A stretch of DNA of 64,000 nt. It comes from Corynebacterium bouchesdurhonense (GTDB taxonomy: Bacteria; Actinomycetota; Actinomycetes; Mycobacteriales; Mycobacteriaceae). Numbering within the stretch: the stretch's first letter is position 1; the number at the start of each line of letters is the position of its first letter. The notes beneath the pieces are model-generated. The model was not told the DNA's origin. It searched no databases and saw nothing but the letters and a program-made list of their open reading frames with translations. A program made the translations under genes and the position numbers. The DNA is taken from positions 1-64,000 of the forward strand of contig NZ_LT546014.1 in assembly GCF_900078305.2 (NCBI RefSeq), written 5' to 3'. Below, in pieces: positions 47,097-57,904 of this stretch.

Positions 47097-47506
47097 CTGC
47101 TGGTGGGGTCCACGCGGCCCGGGTGGTAGTCGGCCGGGTTCTCGTTCACGGTCAGGACGGTTGCGTCCGCGCCGGGCGGTTCGTAGAGGCCCTCGCGCCT
47201 GGCGATGCGGCCAAGGCGCTGCCCGGTGACGGGGTTGGTCATCAGGGCGAAGACCACGAGCAGCAGCATCATGCCCACGTCGCCGCGCTCGTGCACGCCG
47301 AAGGCGGGGGAGCCGGTGACGCGGATGATGGTGCCGATGATCATCAGCATCAGGCCGGTGGTCTGGGGTTTGGTGATGGCGTGGACGCGCGCGAGCGTGG
47401 AGTGGAAGCGCACCGTGCCTACGGCGGCGCTGAACACCATGAACGCTCCGGGGAGGATGAAGAGGAGGGAGGTTGCGTCGGTAAGCAATGCCCAATCCCA
47501 ATTCAC
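47093..47506 (-). CDS. mnhG: Mrp-type Na+/H+ antiporter subunit G
   Basis: A 137-residue subunit with three hydrophobic stretches ([55 protein letters not shown]) and the MnhG-typical [17 protein letters not shown]. The start is GTG at 47506, overlapping the mnhF stop by 4 bp. The C-terminal tail of ~30 residues is soluble. Last gene of the six-gene antiporter operon. The dispersed box lies just inside the start (47475-47493). Confidence 0.9.
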   Translation of the reverse strand: MNWDWALLTDATSLLFILPGAFMVFSAAVGTVRFHSTLARVHAITKPQTTGLMLMIIGTIIRVTGSPAFGVHERGDVGMMLLLVVFALMTNPVTGQRLGRIARREGLYEPPGADATVLTVNENPADYHPGRVDPTSS

Positions 47507-47781
47507 AGCGCACCGTCCCTCTTGCGGAAGCGGGCGACGGCGAGCGAGGCGATGAAGCCGAGCAGCGCGATGACGATCATGACGTTGACCACGGTGGTGT
47601 CGAGCGTCCAGCAGATGTAGAGGGCCAGCGCGCACTGGAGGGAGGCGGTGATGCCGTCATTGCCCAGGAGGCGGTCGAGGGAGTTGGGGCCGACGATGAC
47701 TCGCCAGGCCATGAGCACGAAGCCGGCGGCGACGAGCACTGCGGCGACGGTGAGGAAGATCTGGTACGTGGCGGGGGACAT
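47503..47781 (-). CDS. mnhF: Mrp-type Na+/H+ antiporter subunit F
   Basis: A 92-residue protein with three helices (YQIFLTVAAVLVAAGFVLMA, SLQCALALYICWTL, VVNVMIVIALLGFIASLAVA) and the typical VIVGPNSLDRLLGND loop of MnhF/MrpF. It starts 2 bp after mnhE and overlaps mnhG. Confidence 0.92.
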   Translation of the reverse strand: MSPATYQIFLTVAAVLVAAGFVLMAWRVIVGPNSLDRLLGNDGITASLQCALALYICWTLDTTVVNVMIVIALLGFIASLAVARFRKRDGAL

Positions 47782-47783
47782 GG

Positions 47784-48308
47784 CTACCTTTCAAAGATGT
47801 CGATCAGCTGCCGCTCGAGCTTCTGCACGTTGCGTATCTCGCGCTCGATGTCCTCGGGCGTGGAGGCGTCGAGGACGTGGATGGTCCATTCGCGGTTGGC
47901 CACGTCGATGTCCGTGACGCACCCGCCGGGCTGCAGGTTGTACGCGCAGGTGGCCAGGTACCCCACCATCTCCGAGGACACGCGCATGGGCACGCGCAGG
48001 ATCGCGTTCTTCGGCTGCGGTTGCCGGCGCAAACTGAGCCACGCCACCTTCGCCGACGCCGCGAGCAGGTCCCAGAACCACTCGATGAGGAAGACGATGA
48101 GCTTGCCCCAGTGGATGCGCGTGGCCTGGCGCGGCACAGGCGGCAGGGGCAGCGCCAGCACGATCAGGGTGCCCAGGGCGAGTCCGGCGATGGCGTTGCC
48201 CCAGCTCAGCTCGCCCATGAGCAGGACCCACATGAAGGCGAGCCAGAGTACAAAGGCGGGGTGGAAGCGGTGCTTGAGCCCCGCGGTGATGTGTTGCGGC
48301 TGGTTCAC
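47784..48308 (-). CDS. mnhE: Mrp-type Na+/H+ antiporter subunit E
   Basis: A 174-residue subunit with N-terminal helices (FVLWLAFMWVLLMGEL, WGNAIAGLALGTLIVLAL), then LIVFLIEWFWDLLAASAKVA, and a soluble C-terminal domain (ILRVPMRVSSEMVGYLATCA, HVLDASTPEDIEREIRNVQK) that matches MnhE. The ATG overlaps the mnhD stop by 4 bp. Confidence 0.92.
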   Translation of the reverse strand: MNQPQHITAGLKHRFHPAFVLWLAFMWVLLMGELSWGNAIAGLALGTLIVLALPLPPVPRQATRIHWGKLIVFLIEWFWDLLAASAKVAWLSLRRQPQPKNAILRVPMRVSSEMVGYLATCAYNLQPGGCVTDIDVANREWTIHVLDASTPEDIEREIRNVQKLERQLIDIFER

Positions 48309-50089
48309 TTCGCGTTACCTCCCGAGTCCGCGACCGGGGTGGGCGCATCCTGCGTGCTGACGGCGCTGTTGTCCACGGCCTGCTCGTCGCCGCGGGTGCG
48401 GCGGTGATCCAGGCTGTCGTACCCGCCGCCGCCCTCGTGCACGTCGGCGAACGCGTCGGTGTCGCGGGTGGGGTTGTCCAGGTCCCCGGTGAGGACGGCG
48501 TCGCGGTAGATGGTCAGGTCGCTGGCGGACTGGGCGGCGCGATCGGTGACGTCGGAAAGCGGGCCCGCAACAAACGTGATGCTGGTGGAGACCGCGACGA
48601 GGAACGCGGTGGACGCGAGCATGCCGAACGGGATGCGGCCCACGTCCTCGCGCTCCTCGAAGGTGCTGGTCTCCACCGTCTCCGTCAGCGTGGAGGGCCG
48701 TGCCTGCACCACGTCGCCCTCGGGGGCGTCGGAGCGGTCGCGCATGAACGCCTTCGTCCACACGATCACCATGGCGTAGAGCGTGAGGAGGGAGGTGACC
48801 ACGGCGCCGGCGATGAGCACCCAGGCGAGCCAGGTGCCTGACTCGGCGCCGGCCTGGATCAGCATCACCTTGCCCAGGAAGCCGGACAGGGGCGGGATGC
48901 CGCCCAGGTTCATGGCGGGCACGAAGTACAGCACGGCAATGAGCGGCGCGGTGTAGAGCAGCGAGCCGAGGCCGCGCAGCTGCGCGGAGCCGGCCTGGCG
49001 CTCGATCAGGCCCACCACCAGGAACAGGGAGGTCTGCACGAGCACGTGGTGCACGGCGTAGAAGATGGCGCCGGACAGCCCCGCCTTGGAGCCGAGCGCC
49101 ACGCCGAAGAGCATGTAGCCGATGTGGCTGACCAGGGTAAAGGAGATGAGGCGCTTCGTGTCGTTTTGGGCCAGCGCGCCCATGATGCCCACGATCATGG
49201 TGAACAGCGCCACCCACATCAGCATGCCGTCCAGCGCGCCGTCAATGAACACCACGGTGCGCATGCGGATGATGGCGTACACGCCAACCTTGGTGAGTAG
49301 GCCCGCGAAGACGGCGGTGACCAAGGAGGCGGCGGTGGGATAGGAGTCCGGCAGCCACGCGTCGAGCGGGAAGACGGCCGCCTTGATGCCGAAGGCCACC
49401 AGCAGCGTGGCAAAGATGGCGGCGCGGGTGCCGGACGGGATCTCCTCCATGCGAATGCCCACCTGCGCCATGTTCACGGTGCCCACCGAGGCGTAGATCA
49501 TGCCGAGCGCGAACAGGAAGATCATCGAGGACGCCACCGAGACCATCACGTACCCGATGCCGGAGCGCACCCGCTCCGGCGACGCGCCCAGGGTGAGCAG
49601 CACGTACGAGGCCACGAGGAACACCTCGAAGCCCACGTAGAGGTTGAACATGTCGCCCGCGAGGAAGGACAGGTTCACGCCCATGGTCAGAAGCATGTAG
49701 GTGGGCAGGAACACGGCCACCGGCTCGTCGTCCCCGCCGTCGCGCACGCCCTGGGAGATGCCGTACCACTGCACGGCGAAGAGCACCAGGGAGGACACGA
49801 ACAGCATGATGGTGGACAGGCGGTCCGCCACCAGCGTGATGCCGATGGGCGCCTCCCAGCCGCCCATCTGCACGGTCTGGATGCCATGCACGTCCACGGT
49901 GATGATCATGGTCGCCGCGATCACGGCCAGCGCGAACAGGGTGACCAGCGCGATGGTGCGCTGCGCCCACGTCCTGGGCACGAGGAAGATCAGGCCGGCG
50001 GCCAGGGCCGGCAGCACGAGCGGCATGACCGTCAGGTACGGCATGGCGCCCAGCGCGGCGTCGGCGAAGGGCATGAGGCTATCCTTCAT
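48305..50089 (-). CDS. mnhD: Mrp-type Na+/H+ antiporter subunit D
   Basis: A 594-residue proton-translocating subunit related to NuoL/M/N of complex I, with about 14 helices. Family landmarks include DMFNLYVGFEVFLVASYVLL, FGIKAAVFPLDAWLPDSYP (with the conserved Lys) and ALAQNDTKRLISFTLVSHIG. The ~120-residue C-terminal extension is acidic and soluble (after VIVWTKAFMRDRSD). The ATG at 50089 has AAGGAGG before it and overlaps the mnhC end; an ATG at 50074 is possible. Confidence 0.94.
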   Translation of the reverse strand: MKDSLMPFADAALGAMPYLTVMPLVLPALAAGLIFLVPRTWAQRTIALVTLFALAVIAATMIITVDVHGIQTVQMGGWEAPIGITLVADRLSTIMLFVSSLVLFAVQWYGISQGVRDGGDDEPVAVFLPTYMLLTMGVNLSFLAGDMFNLYVGFEVFLVASYVLLTLGASPERVRSGIGYVMVSVASSMIFLFALGMIYASVGTVNMAQVGIRMEEIPSGTRAAIFATLLVAFGIKAAVFPLDAWLPDSYPTAASLVTAVFAGLLTKVGVYAIIRMRTVVFIDGALDGMLMWVALFTMIVGIMGALAQNDTKRLISFTLVSHIGYMLFGVALGSKAGLSGAIFYAVHHVLVQTSLFLVVGLIERQAGSAQLRGLGSLLYTAPLIAVLYFVPAMNLGGIPPLSGFLGKVMLIQAGAESGTWLAWVLIAGAVVTSLLTLYAMVIVWTKAFMRDRSDAPEGDVVQARPSTLTETVETSTFEEREDVGRIPFGMLASTAFLVAVSTSITFVAGPLSDVTDRAAQSASDLTIYRDAVLTGDLDNPTRDTDAFADVHEGGGGYDSLDHRRTRGDEQAVDNSAVSTQDAPTPVADSGGNAK

Positions 50090-50570
50090 CGTCGGCCTCC
50101 TTCACGGGTGTCTCGAATGAGCGGGGCCCGAACGCGTCTCCGGACGAGCCGAGCCCGCCGGTGTCCGGGTCCGCGGAGCGGTCATGGTCCGGCGCGGCCG
50201 ACGGCGTGTTCGGGCGCGCCGCCACCGCGCGGTCTTCCTCGTCGCGCTCCACAATGTCGTTGGTGCGGTAGCGGTACTGCCGGTACGCCAGCGAGAGCAT
50301 GAACCCGGCCAGCGTCATGGAGATCACGATGGCGGTGAGGATCATCGCCTGCGCCAGCGGGTCCGCGGCGCCATCGGCCACCTCGGAGTCGCGCCCGATA
50401 ATCGGCGGGGAGCCGGCGCGCCCACCCGCCTGCAAAATCAGCAGGTTGGCGCCGTTACCTATCAGCGTCACGCCGAGGATCATGCGCGTCAGCGCGCGGT
50501 CCAGCATGAGGTACACGCCGCACGCCACGAGCACGCCCGCGCCGATCAGCAGGAAGAGGTTCGCCTCCAT
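50079..50570 (-). CDS. mnhC: Mrp-type Na+/H+ antiporter subunit C
   Basis: A 163-residue NuoK-like subunit with three helices (LFLLIGAGVLVACGVYLML, MILGVTLIGNGANLLIL, QAMILTAIVISMTLAGFMLS); the conserved GNGANLLIL and PLAQAMILTAIVI are seen. A ~60-residue acidic tail follows. It starts directly after the mnhA stop with no gap. Confidence 0.94.
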   Translation of the reverse strand: MEANLFLLIGAGVLVACGVYLMLDRALTRMILGVTLIGNGANLLILQAGGRAGSPPIIGRDSEVADGAADPLAQAMILTAIVISMTLAGFMLSLAYRQYRYRTNDIVERDEEDRAVAARPNTPSAAPDHDRSADPDTGGLGSSGDAFGPRSFETPVKEADDEG

Positions 50571-53492
50571 CTAGCGGCTCCTTTCGGGGGCTTTGTCGCT
50601 TGTGCGCGCCTTGCTTGTCGACGCACCCTTTACACCATCCGCCGCCAACCCCGCGCGCAACCGGCGAGCGCGCTCCTTGCGGGCGTCGTCCTCGCGGTCC
50701 AGGTACGCGCCGAGCGTAGGCAGGATGTGCATGATCAGGCCGACCACAATGGTGTACACCCCGGCGTCGAACACCAGGGCGGAGGGCACCGCCACCTCGC
50801 CGATCAGCGGCAGCTCAAGCTCTGCGTACCCGCTGGTCAGAGGCGGCAGCCCGAGGAACATGGGCACCACCACGGCCGCGGACGCGAGCACCATGCCCAC
50901 GCCGAGCACGCTGCCCGGGTTCACGGGCAGGGCGTCCTCGATCTCCTCGCGCCCGCCCGCCAGGTAGCGCAGGGTGAACGCGAGCGCCGCCACCAGGCCG
51001 CCGGCGAACCCGCCGCCCGGGGCGTTGTGCCCGGAGAAGAAGAAGTACATGGACAGCAGCATCATCGACGGGAACAGGATACGCGTGACCACGTCCACCA
51101 TGATCTGGCGGTTCTGCTCCCGCTCGCTGGGCACCCCGGAGGACAGCCAGCGCGGTTGCGTGGTGGACAGGGTGGGGCGCTTGGACGGCCGGCCGAAGTT
51201 GCCGGTGCCGAAGATGAGGCTGGCAATACCCGTGGCCGCGATCACCAGCACCATCGTCTCGCCGAAGGTGTCGGCCGCGCGCAGGTCCACCAGCAACACG
51301 TTGACGGTGTTGCGCCCGTGGCCGATCTCGTACGCCAGCTTGGGCATGTCCACCGAGATGGGTGTGGTGCGCCGCGCGGACATGGCCGTCATGGCCACCA
51401 CCACCACGGACACGCCGACGGCCGCTGAGAGCCAGGCGCGCAGCCGGTTGTCGTCGCCACGCTGCTCCACCTCGGTGGGCATCTTGCGCAGCACCAGCAT
51501 GAACAGCACCATCACAATGGTCTCCACCAGCGCCTGCGTGAGCGCCAGGTCCGGCGCGCCGTGCAGGGCGAAGATCATGGCCATGGAGTAGCCGGTCAGG
51601 CCCACCATCACCACGGCGGAGAGGCGGTTGCGCTGCATGGTCGAGGCGATGGCCATGGCGCACATGATCAGCACCACCACGCTCTGCCACGCGTTGTCCC
51701 ACAGCACCATGCGGATCGCGTCCGTGTCCCCCAACACCAGGCAGGCGAGCGGCACCGCGGCCAGCACGAAGAAGATTACGGCCAGGTTGATGGTCAGCGA
51801 GCCGCGCTGCGTGGACGCCGTCAGCTTCAGCGACGCCGTGCGCAGCCCATGCAGGATCCCGTCCCACACCGCGTCCGCGTCCCCCAGCGCCGGCCGGTCC
51901 AGCTGCGCCCGTTTGACCAGGTCGCGCTGCCAGAACATGATCGCGCCGCCCGCGATGATCACCCCGGACAGCACCAGCGGCACAGTGAAGCCGTGCCACA
52001 GTGCGAGCTCTTGCTTTTCGACGCCCCCAAACCTCACGCCCAAATAATCCTCAAACGCCGCATTCAGCACGCCCGGGAACGCGCCGAACGCGATCGTCCC
52101 CGCCGTGAGCGCCGCCGGCGACAGCCACAGCGTGGGCCCGATCGGCTCCATCTCCTGCACCGCCTTGGACTCCCCGCTCTTGGTGGCAAAGGCGCCCCAC
52201 AGGAAGTACAGCGTGTACGCCATGGTGAGGATGGAGCCCACCACCAGCACCACCAGCGTGATCTTGCCCGGCATGCCGGTGAGGAGCTCCTCGTGCAGCA
52301 CCGCGTCCAGCGCCGCCTCCTTGGCCACGAACCCCAGAAGCGGCGGGATGCCCGCCATGGACGCGCCCGAGATGATGGCCAGCCACGCCACCAGGGGCTC
52401 GCGCCTGCCCAGCCCGGACAGCTCCCGGATGTCGCGCGTTCCCGTGGAGTGGTCGATGGCGCCGGTCACCATGAACAGCGCCGCCTTGAACATGGAGTGC
52501 GCGAAGGTGAGCGCTAGGCCCGCCATGGTGGCGGCCCGCGACCCGATACCGATGACCGAGATGATGAAGCCCAGCTGCGACACCGTGCCGTACGCCAGGA
52601 TCAGCTTCAGGTCCCGCTGCTTCAGGGCCATCCACCCGCCCAGCAGCATGGTGAAGCAGCCCGTGGTGATGACCACCAGGTGCCACGTGGTCACCGCCGA
52701 CATGTCCGGCGCCAGCCGCGCCACCAGGTAGATGCCTGCCTTCACCATCGCCGCCGAGTGCAGGTACGCCGAGACCGGGGTGGGCGCCGCCATCGCGCCG
52801 GGCAGCCAGAAGTGCCAGGGCGCCTGCGCCGACTTGGTCATGGCGCCCAGCATGATCAGCACAATCGCGGTAGAGATGCCCGCCGTTGCCTCGATGTTGG
52901 CCACCTGGGGAATTTCCGACAGCTTCCAAATCCCCGCCGAGTGCCCCAGCAGGTTGATGCCCACCAGCATGGCAAGGCCGCCGAAGGTGGTGATCAGAAG
53001 CGCCTGCACCGCCGCTCTTCTCGACGACGCTCGCTCACCGTAATACCCCACCAACAGGAACGACAGAATCGACGTCAGCTCCCAGAACACGTACATGAGC
53101 AGGAAGTTGTCCGCGATGACCAGCCCGTACATGACCGTGGCGAACGCCGTGAGCTGCGCCGCGAACGCCGCCAGCCGGATCGGGTTCGAGTCGAAATACC
53201 CCCAGCAGTAGAACAGGACAAGCGCGCCCACGCCCAGGATGATCAGGCTGAACAGGCCGCTCAGCGCGTCCAGCCGGAACTCCAGGTTGAGGTGGATGGA
53301 CGGCACCCACTCGTAGGAGGAGACGATCACGCCGCCCTCACTGAACGCCCCGGTGCGGAAGTTGTGCACCATCCAGATGAAGCCGCCCAGCGGCACCGCC
53401 GCCAGCAGCGCAAACGCGGGCCGGCCCATCGTGCGCAGCAGTACTGGCGCCGCGATCGTGGCGGCCGTGAGGGCGAGCAGCAGGGTTAGCAC
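50571..53492 (-). CDS. mnhA: Mrp-type Na+/H+ antiporter fused subunits A and B
   Basis: The 973-residue product joins MnhA (NuoL-like, residues ~1-760, about 20 helices) to MnhB (from about 790). MnhA landmarks include VFWELTSILSFLLVGYYGER, MTKSAQAPWHFWLPGAMAAP, PVSAYLHSAAMVKAGIYL and GLALTFAHSMFKAALFM. The MnhB part contains FFSGHNAPGGGFAGGLVAAL. Mrp complexes exchange Na+ (or Li+) for H+ and support salt and alkaline tolerance. The start is GTG at 53492 with AGGAAGG upstream. The A-B fusion is usual in actinobacteria. Boxes lie at 50611 and 52010. Confidence 0.93.
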   Translation of the reverse strand: MLTLLLALTAATIAAPVLLRTMGRPAFALLAAVPLGGFIWMVHNFRTGAFSEGGVIVSSYEWVPSIHLNLEFRLDALSGLFSLIILGVGALVLFYCWGYFDSNPIRLAAFAAQLTAFATVMYGLVIADNFLLMYVFWELTSILSFLLVGYYGERASSRRAAVQALLITTFGGLAMLVGINLLGHSAGIWKLSEIPQVANIEATAGISTAIVLIMLGAMTKSAQAPWHFWLPGAMAAPTPVSAYLHSAAMVKAGIYLVARLAPDMSAVTTWHLVVITTGCFTMLLGGWMALKQRDLKLILAYGTVSQLGFIISVIGIGSRAATMAGLALTFAHSMFKAALFMVTGAIDHSTGTRDIRELSGLGRREPLVAWLAIISGASMAGIPPLLGFVAKEAALDAVLHEELLTGMPGKITLVVLVVGSILTMAYTLYFLWGAFATKSGESKAVQEMEPIGPTLWLSPAALTAGTIAFGAFPGVLNAAFEDYLGVRFGGVEKQELALWHGFTVPLVLSGVIIAGGAIMFWQRDLVKRAQLDRPALGDADAVWDGILHGLRTASLKLTASTQRGSLTINLAVIFFVLAAVPLACLVLGDTDAIRMVLWDNAWQSVVVLIMCAMAIASTMQRNRLSAVVMVGLTGYSMAMIFALHGAPDLALTQALVETIVMVLFMLVLRKMPTEVEQRGDDNRLRAWLSAAVGVSVVVVAMTAMSARRTTPISVDMPKLAYEIGHGRNTVNVLLVDLRAADTFGETMVLVIAATGIASLIFGTGNFGRPSKRPTLSTTQPRWLSSGVPSEREQNRQIMVDVVTRILFPSMMLLSMYFFFSGHNAPGGGFAGGLVAALAFTLRYLAGGREEIEDALPVNPGSVLGVGMVLASAAVVVPMFLGLPPLTSGYAELELPLIGEVAVPSALVFDAGVYTIVVGLIMHILPTLGAYLDREDDARKERARRLRAGLAADGVKGASTSKARTSDKAPERSR

Positions 53493-53570
53493 AGGCTCGG
53501 GCCTTCCTAGTCGCAGGGGAAGTCGCAGGGGGAAGTCCAGGGGGGAACTTGCACAACTATACAGAACCCG

Positions 53571-53650
53571 GGGTCCGGGGCGGCCCGGCCGGCCCGGCCG
53601 GCCCGGGCGGCCCGGGCAGCCCGGGCGGCCTGGGCGGCCTGGGCGGCGGC
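53571..53650. repeat. GGCCCGGGC-type tandem repeat upstream of mnhA
   Basis: Eight or more 9-bp units of the types GGCCCGGCC, GGCCCGGGC and GGCCTGGGC lie between the mnhA start region and the AATATGCC cluster. The short frame through it reads as Gly-Pro-like repeats and is not a gene. Confidence 0.8.
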
Positions 53651-54053
53651 CAATATGCCTGTTTGGCCGAATATGCCTGTTTGCCTGGGTGGCGAATATG
53701 CCTGTTTGGTTTTCGGGCACCGTCACATTTGTCCCAGTAGCCGTTGCATGCCCCACCAGCCCCAGATGTTTAGGCATATTCAGACAAACAGGCATATTGG
53801 GGAGGCGGGCCCGGCCGCAACCAGGCATATTGTGCAGGGGCCGGCCGGGGCGGGGCCTCAGCGCCCGGCAATATGCCTATTTGGCCGAATATGCCTGTTT
53901 GCCTGGGTGGCGAATATGCCTGTTTGGTTTTCGGTCGCCGTCACATTTGTCCCAGTAGCCGTTACCCACCCCACCAGACCCAGATGTTTAGGCATATTCA
54001 GACAAACAGGCATATTGGGGAGAGGGGCCGGGCCACAGATAGGCATATTGCGG
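53650..54053. repeat. Cluster 3 of inverted AATATGCCTGTTT elements
   Basis: Two tandem units of about 220 bp (53650-53840 and 53868-54053). Each holds three AATATGCCTGTTTG boxes forward, a conserved spacer including CGTCACATTTGTCCCAGTAG, then GGCATATTCAGACAAACAGG and further inverted boxes. The spacer differs from clusters 1 and 2. It lies between the mnhA promoter side and the end of the M20 gene. Confidence 0.9.
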
Positions 54054-54146
54054 TGACCTTGGGCCGGGGGTGGGGCGCAAGAGGCCGGTGGGGCTGCTGT
54101 GGCGGGCCGAGGTGGCCCCCGCCCCGGCCAGCCCCGGAAACCCGCC

Positions 54147-54230
54147 CTTACCGGGCGTTGCGGAGCAGGAAGGCGGCCTCGGCCACGGCTTACCGGGCGT
54201 TGCGGAGCAGGAAGGCGGCCTCGGCCACGG
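54147..54230. repeat. 42-bp tandem duplication at the M20 gene end
   Basis: Two exact 42-bp copies (54147-54188 and 54189-54230) cover the last 12-13 codons and stop of the M20 peptidase gene. The second copy in plus-strand order is used; the other lies just past the stop and is silent. Confidence 0.95.
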
Positions 54231-55575
54231 CGATGCGCTCAATTTCGGTGGGGTCCACGGACTCGTCGACGCCGTGAATGTTGGCTAGGGGGTCTTCGAC
54301 GCCGTAGAGGGCGAACTCGGCGTCGGAGAACTGCTCCTGCAGGGTCACGGTGAGGGGGATGGAGCCGCCGCTGCCCACGATGGCCACGCCCGAGGCACCG
54401 CCAGCGCCACCGCCACCACCCACACCCCCACCCACGCCGTAGGCCTCCGCCATGCACTGGCGGAAGGCCTCGAGGGCGGGGCCGGACGGGTCGGTGGAGA
54501 ACGGCTGGTTCACGCCGTCCACGTCGATGGTCACCTTGGCGCCGTAGGGGGCGTTGGCGCGTAGGTGCTCTTCCAGCTTCGCGGCCACCTCGGCGGCGTC
54601 GAGGGGGGCGGGGACGCGGAGGTTGAGCTGGGCTTCGGCGGTGGCGTTGACAATGTTGGTGGCCTCGGCAACCGGTACGGAGGTGAAGCCGATGACGGTC
54701 ACGGCGGGGCGCGCCCACACCATGTCGGCGGGTTCGTCGTCGACGGTGCCGAGCAGCTGGACGCCCTCGAGGACGTGTGCGTCGCCGCGGAAGGTTTCGC
54801 GCTCGTAGGGGTCGCCCTCCCACTTGGTGGTGCTGTCTACTCCGTGGATGGAGGTGCGGCCGTGGGCGTCGAAAAGCGAGTCCAGCATGCGGATGAGCGC
54901 GTGGGCGGCGTCGGGTGCGGCGCCGCCGAAGGAGCCGGAGTGGACGGGCCCGGCGAGGGTGTCCACCCGCACCTTCACCTGGGCGCCGCCGCGCAGGTGG
55001 GTGGTCAGGGTGGGTGTGCCTACGGCCTCGTTGCCGCTGTCGCCGATCATGATCACGTCGGCGCGGAACAGCTCGGGCTGCTCATGAATAAGGTGCACCA
55101 GGCCGTCTTTGCCGCCGAGCTCCTCGGAGCCCTCCACCACAACTTTGAGGCCGAGGTCGGTGCCGCCGGCTTCCTGCATGAGGCGCAGGGCCTCGAGGTG
55201 CATGACCACGTTGCCTTTGCAGTCCGCGGCGCCGCGCCCGTACCAGCGGCCGTCGCGTTCGGTGAGTTCGAGGGGGTGGTTGGTCCAGGCGTCCGGGTTT
55301 TGGGCGGGCACCACGTCGTAGTGGGAGTAGAGGAGCACGGTGGGTGCGTCGCCCACGGGCTCCTTCACGCCGATGATGGTGTCCGCGTCGTCGATGGTGG
55401 GGTGGCGGGTGACGTCAAGGCCGAGTTCGGTGAGTTGCGCGGCCACCCACGCGGCGGCTTGCTCGTGCGTGTCGGCGTGTTCGGGCGTGGAGTGCGGGGA
55501 GTAGTAGGACACCAGCTCGCGCAGGTTGGCAAAGATGCGCTCGCGGTTGGGCTGCAATGTAGAGGTATCGGTCAT
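54190..55575 (-). CDS. M20-family metallopeptidase (dipeptidase)
   Basis: A 461-residue zinc dipeptidase or deacylase. Metal-site motifs are LLYSHYDVVP (His), WYGRGAADCKGN (bridging Asp), VVVEGSEELGG (Glu-Glu) and the late LANIHGVDESV (His). The dimerisation domain lies in the middle (HLRGGAQVKVRVDTLAGPVH). A Gly-rich loop near residues 380-400 is encoded by a repeat. It starts with ATG 55575; the gap to the divergent groEL2 (240 bp) holds a dispersed box and two CIRCE sites. The exact substrate is unknown. Confidence 0.9.
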   Translation of the reverse strand: MTDTSTLQPNRERIFANLRELVSYYSPHSTPEHADTHEQAAAWVAAQLTELGLDVTRHPTIDDADTIIGVKEPVGDAPTVLLYSHYDVVPAQNPDAWTNHPLELTERDGRWYGRGAADCKGNVVMHLEALRLMQEAGGTDLGLKVVVEGSEELGGKDGLVHLIHEQPELFRADVIMIGDSGNEAVGTPTLTTHLRGGAQVKVRVDTLAGPVHSGSFGGAAPDAAHALIRMLDSLFDAHGRTSIHGVDSTTKWEGDPYERETFRGDAHVLEGVQLLGTVDDEPADMVWARPAVTVIGFTSVPVAEATNIVNATAEAQLNLRVPAPLDAAEVAAKLEEHLRANAPYGAKVTIDVDGVNQPFSTDPSGPALEAFRQCMAEAYGVGGGVGGGGGAGGASGVAIVGSGGSIPLTVTLQEQFSDAEFALYGVEDPLANIHGVDESVDPTEIERIAVAEAAFLLRNAR

Positions 55576-55599
55576 GAGCTCGAACGTACCGTTTTCAGG

Positions 55600-55622
55600 G
55601 GCAGTTGCTTATCGACGCCCCC
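55600..55622 (-). repeat. Dispersed GTCGAnAAGC box (intergenic copy)
   Basis: The minus strand reads GGGGGCGTCGATAAGCAACT followed by GCC, close to the consensus and able to form a short GGGGC/GCCCC stem. Confidence 0.78.
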
Positions 55623-55644
55623 TCCCCACCACCAACCTGCGCAC

Positions 55645-55671
55645 CTTGCACTCAACCCTGCCGAGTGCTAA
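55645..55671 (+). promoter_or_regulatory. CIRCE operator 1 (HrcA site)
   Basis: CTTGCACTC, nine bases, GAGTGCTAA. This matches the CIRCE inverted repeat (TTAGCACTC-N9-GAGTGCTAA) with one or two changes in the left arm. It should make groEL2 subject to HrcA repression and heat induction. Confidence 0.88.
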
Positions 55672-55679
55672 ACATGGCC

Positions 55680-55706
55680 TTAGCACTCGCCCCGTGTGAG
55701 TGCCAA
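55680..55706 (+). promoter_or_regulatory. CIRCE operator 2 (HrcA site)
   Basis: TTAGCACTC, nine bases, GAGTGCCAA. The left arm is perfect and the right arm has one change. It is 8 bp downstream of the first CIRCE. Confidence 0.88.
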
Positions 55707-55781
55707 AACATTGCCGACAAATTCCTTACGAGTAGGTGGGCTGGCCAAAGGGCAGCCGTGCCGTCGCGGGCGCCTGCTTGA

Positions 55782-57452
<1,671 letters not shown>

Positions 57453-57469
57453 GCCCCTTAGGGCTCTAG

Positions 57470-57508
57470 AAAGGGCGCGCACCGCTTTACGGTGCGCGCC
57501 CTTTCTCT
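57470..57508 (+). terminator. Terminator of groEL2
   Basis: A 15-bp perfect stem (AAAGGGCGCGCACCG and its complement) with a 5-base loop runs into TTTCTCT. Confidence 0.92.
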
Positions 57509-57790
57509 GCGTTGCTTGGCTACGCCTGTGCGCGCTCTACGCTGCAGCGCAGCTCCCCGAGACCTCCTCGTTACCCCCGGAAGTGGTTAAATCTCCAGCG
57601 TGTCGCGGGCAAGTTCATCGGTGGAGGGACTACGAGGCGTTACGGTAGTTCCCCAACACTTAAGTTTTGCCACCCTACGTAACGCCAAACGACCTGTTGA
57701 AGCCGCTTTTATCCGCGAACGTTACGTGCCGGTGAACGGCATTCTATTACCTAAGAAAAATTGAAGTTTTAGGCAGTTGCGTTGACTGGC
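57509..57790 (+). promoter_or_regulatory. Upstream control region of the por genes
   Basis: About 280 bases without a gene. GGCGTTACG (57636-57644) and CGTAACGCC (57678-57686) form a 9-bp inverted repeat, and AACGTTACGTGCC follows near 57718. An AT-rich stretch (57750-57776, TAAGAAAAATTGAAG) precedes the promoter, like an UP element. Confidence 0.5.
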
Positions 57791-57818
57791 TTGCATGGTG
57801 TGGCGGATGTGGCATACT
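57791..57818 (+). promoter_or_regulatory. Promoter of the por genes
   Basis: TTGCAT (57791-57796) and CATACT (57813-57818) at 16-bp spacing; TTGACT at 57782 is also near. The leader to the first ATG (57905) is about 80 bases. Confidence 0.55.
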
Positions 57819-57904
57819 TCTTCCCGTGATACCCCGCCAGGGTGTCAGGACATTGTCAAGTTTTCGCCAGACTTTCTTCTGGCACAACCTCCTAAGGGGA
57901 AAAC

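Noticed and set aside
50571..53492. MnhA-MnhB fusion as a novel event
   Set aside because: This fusion is common in actinobacterial Mrp operons.
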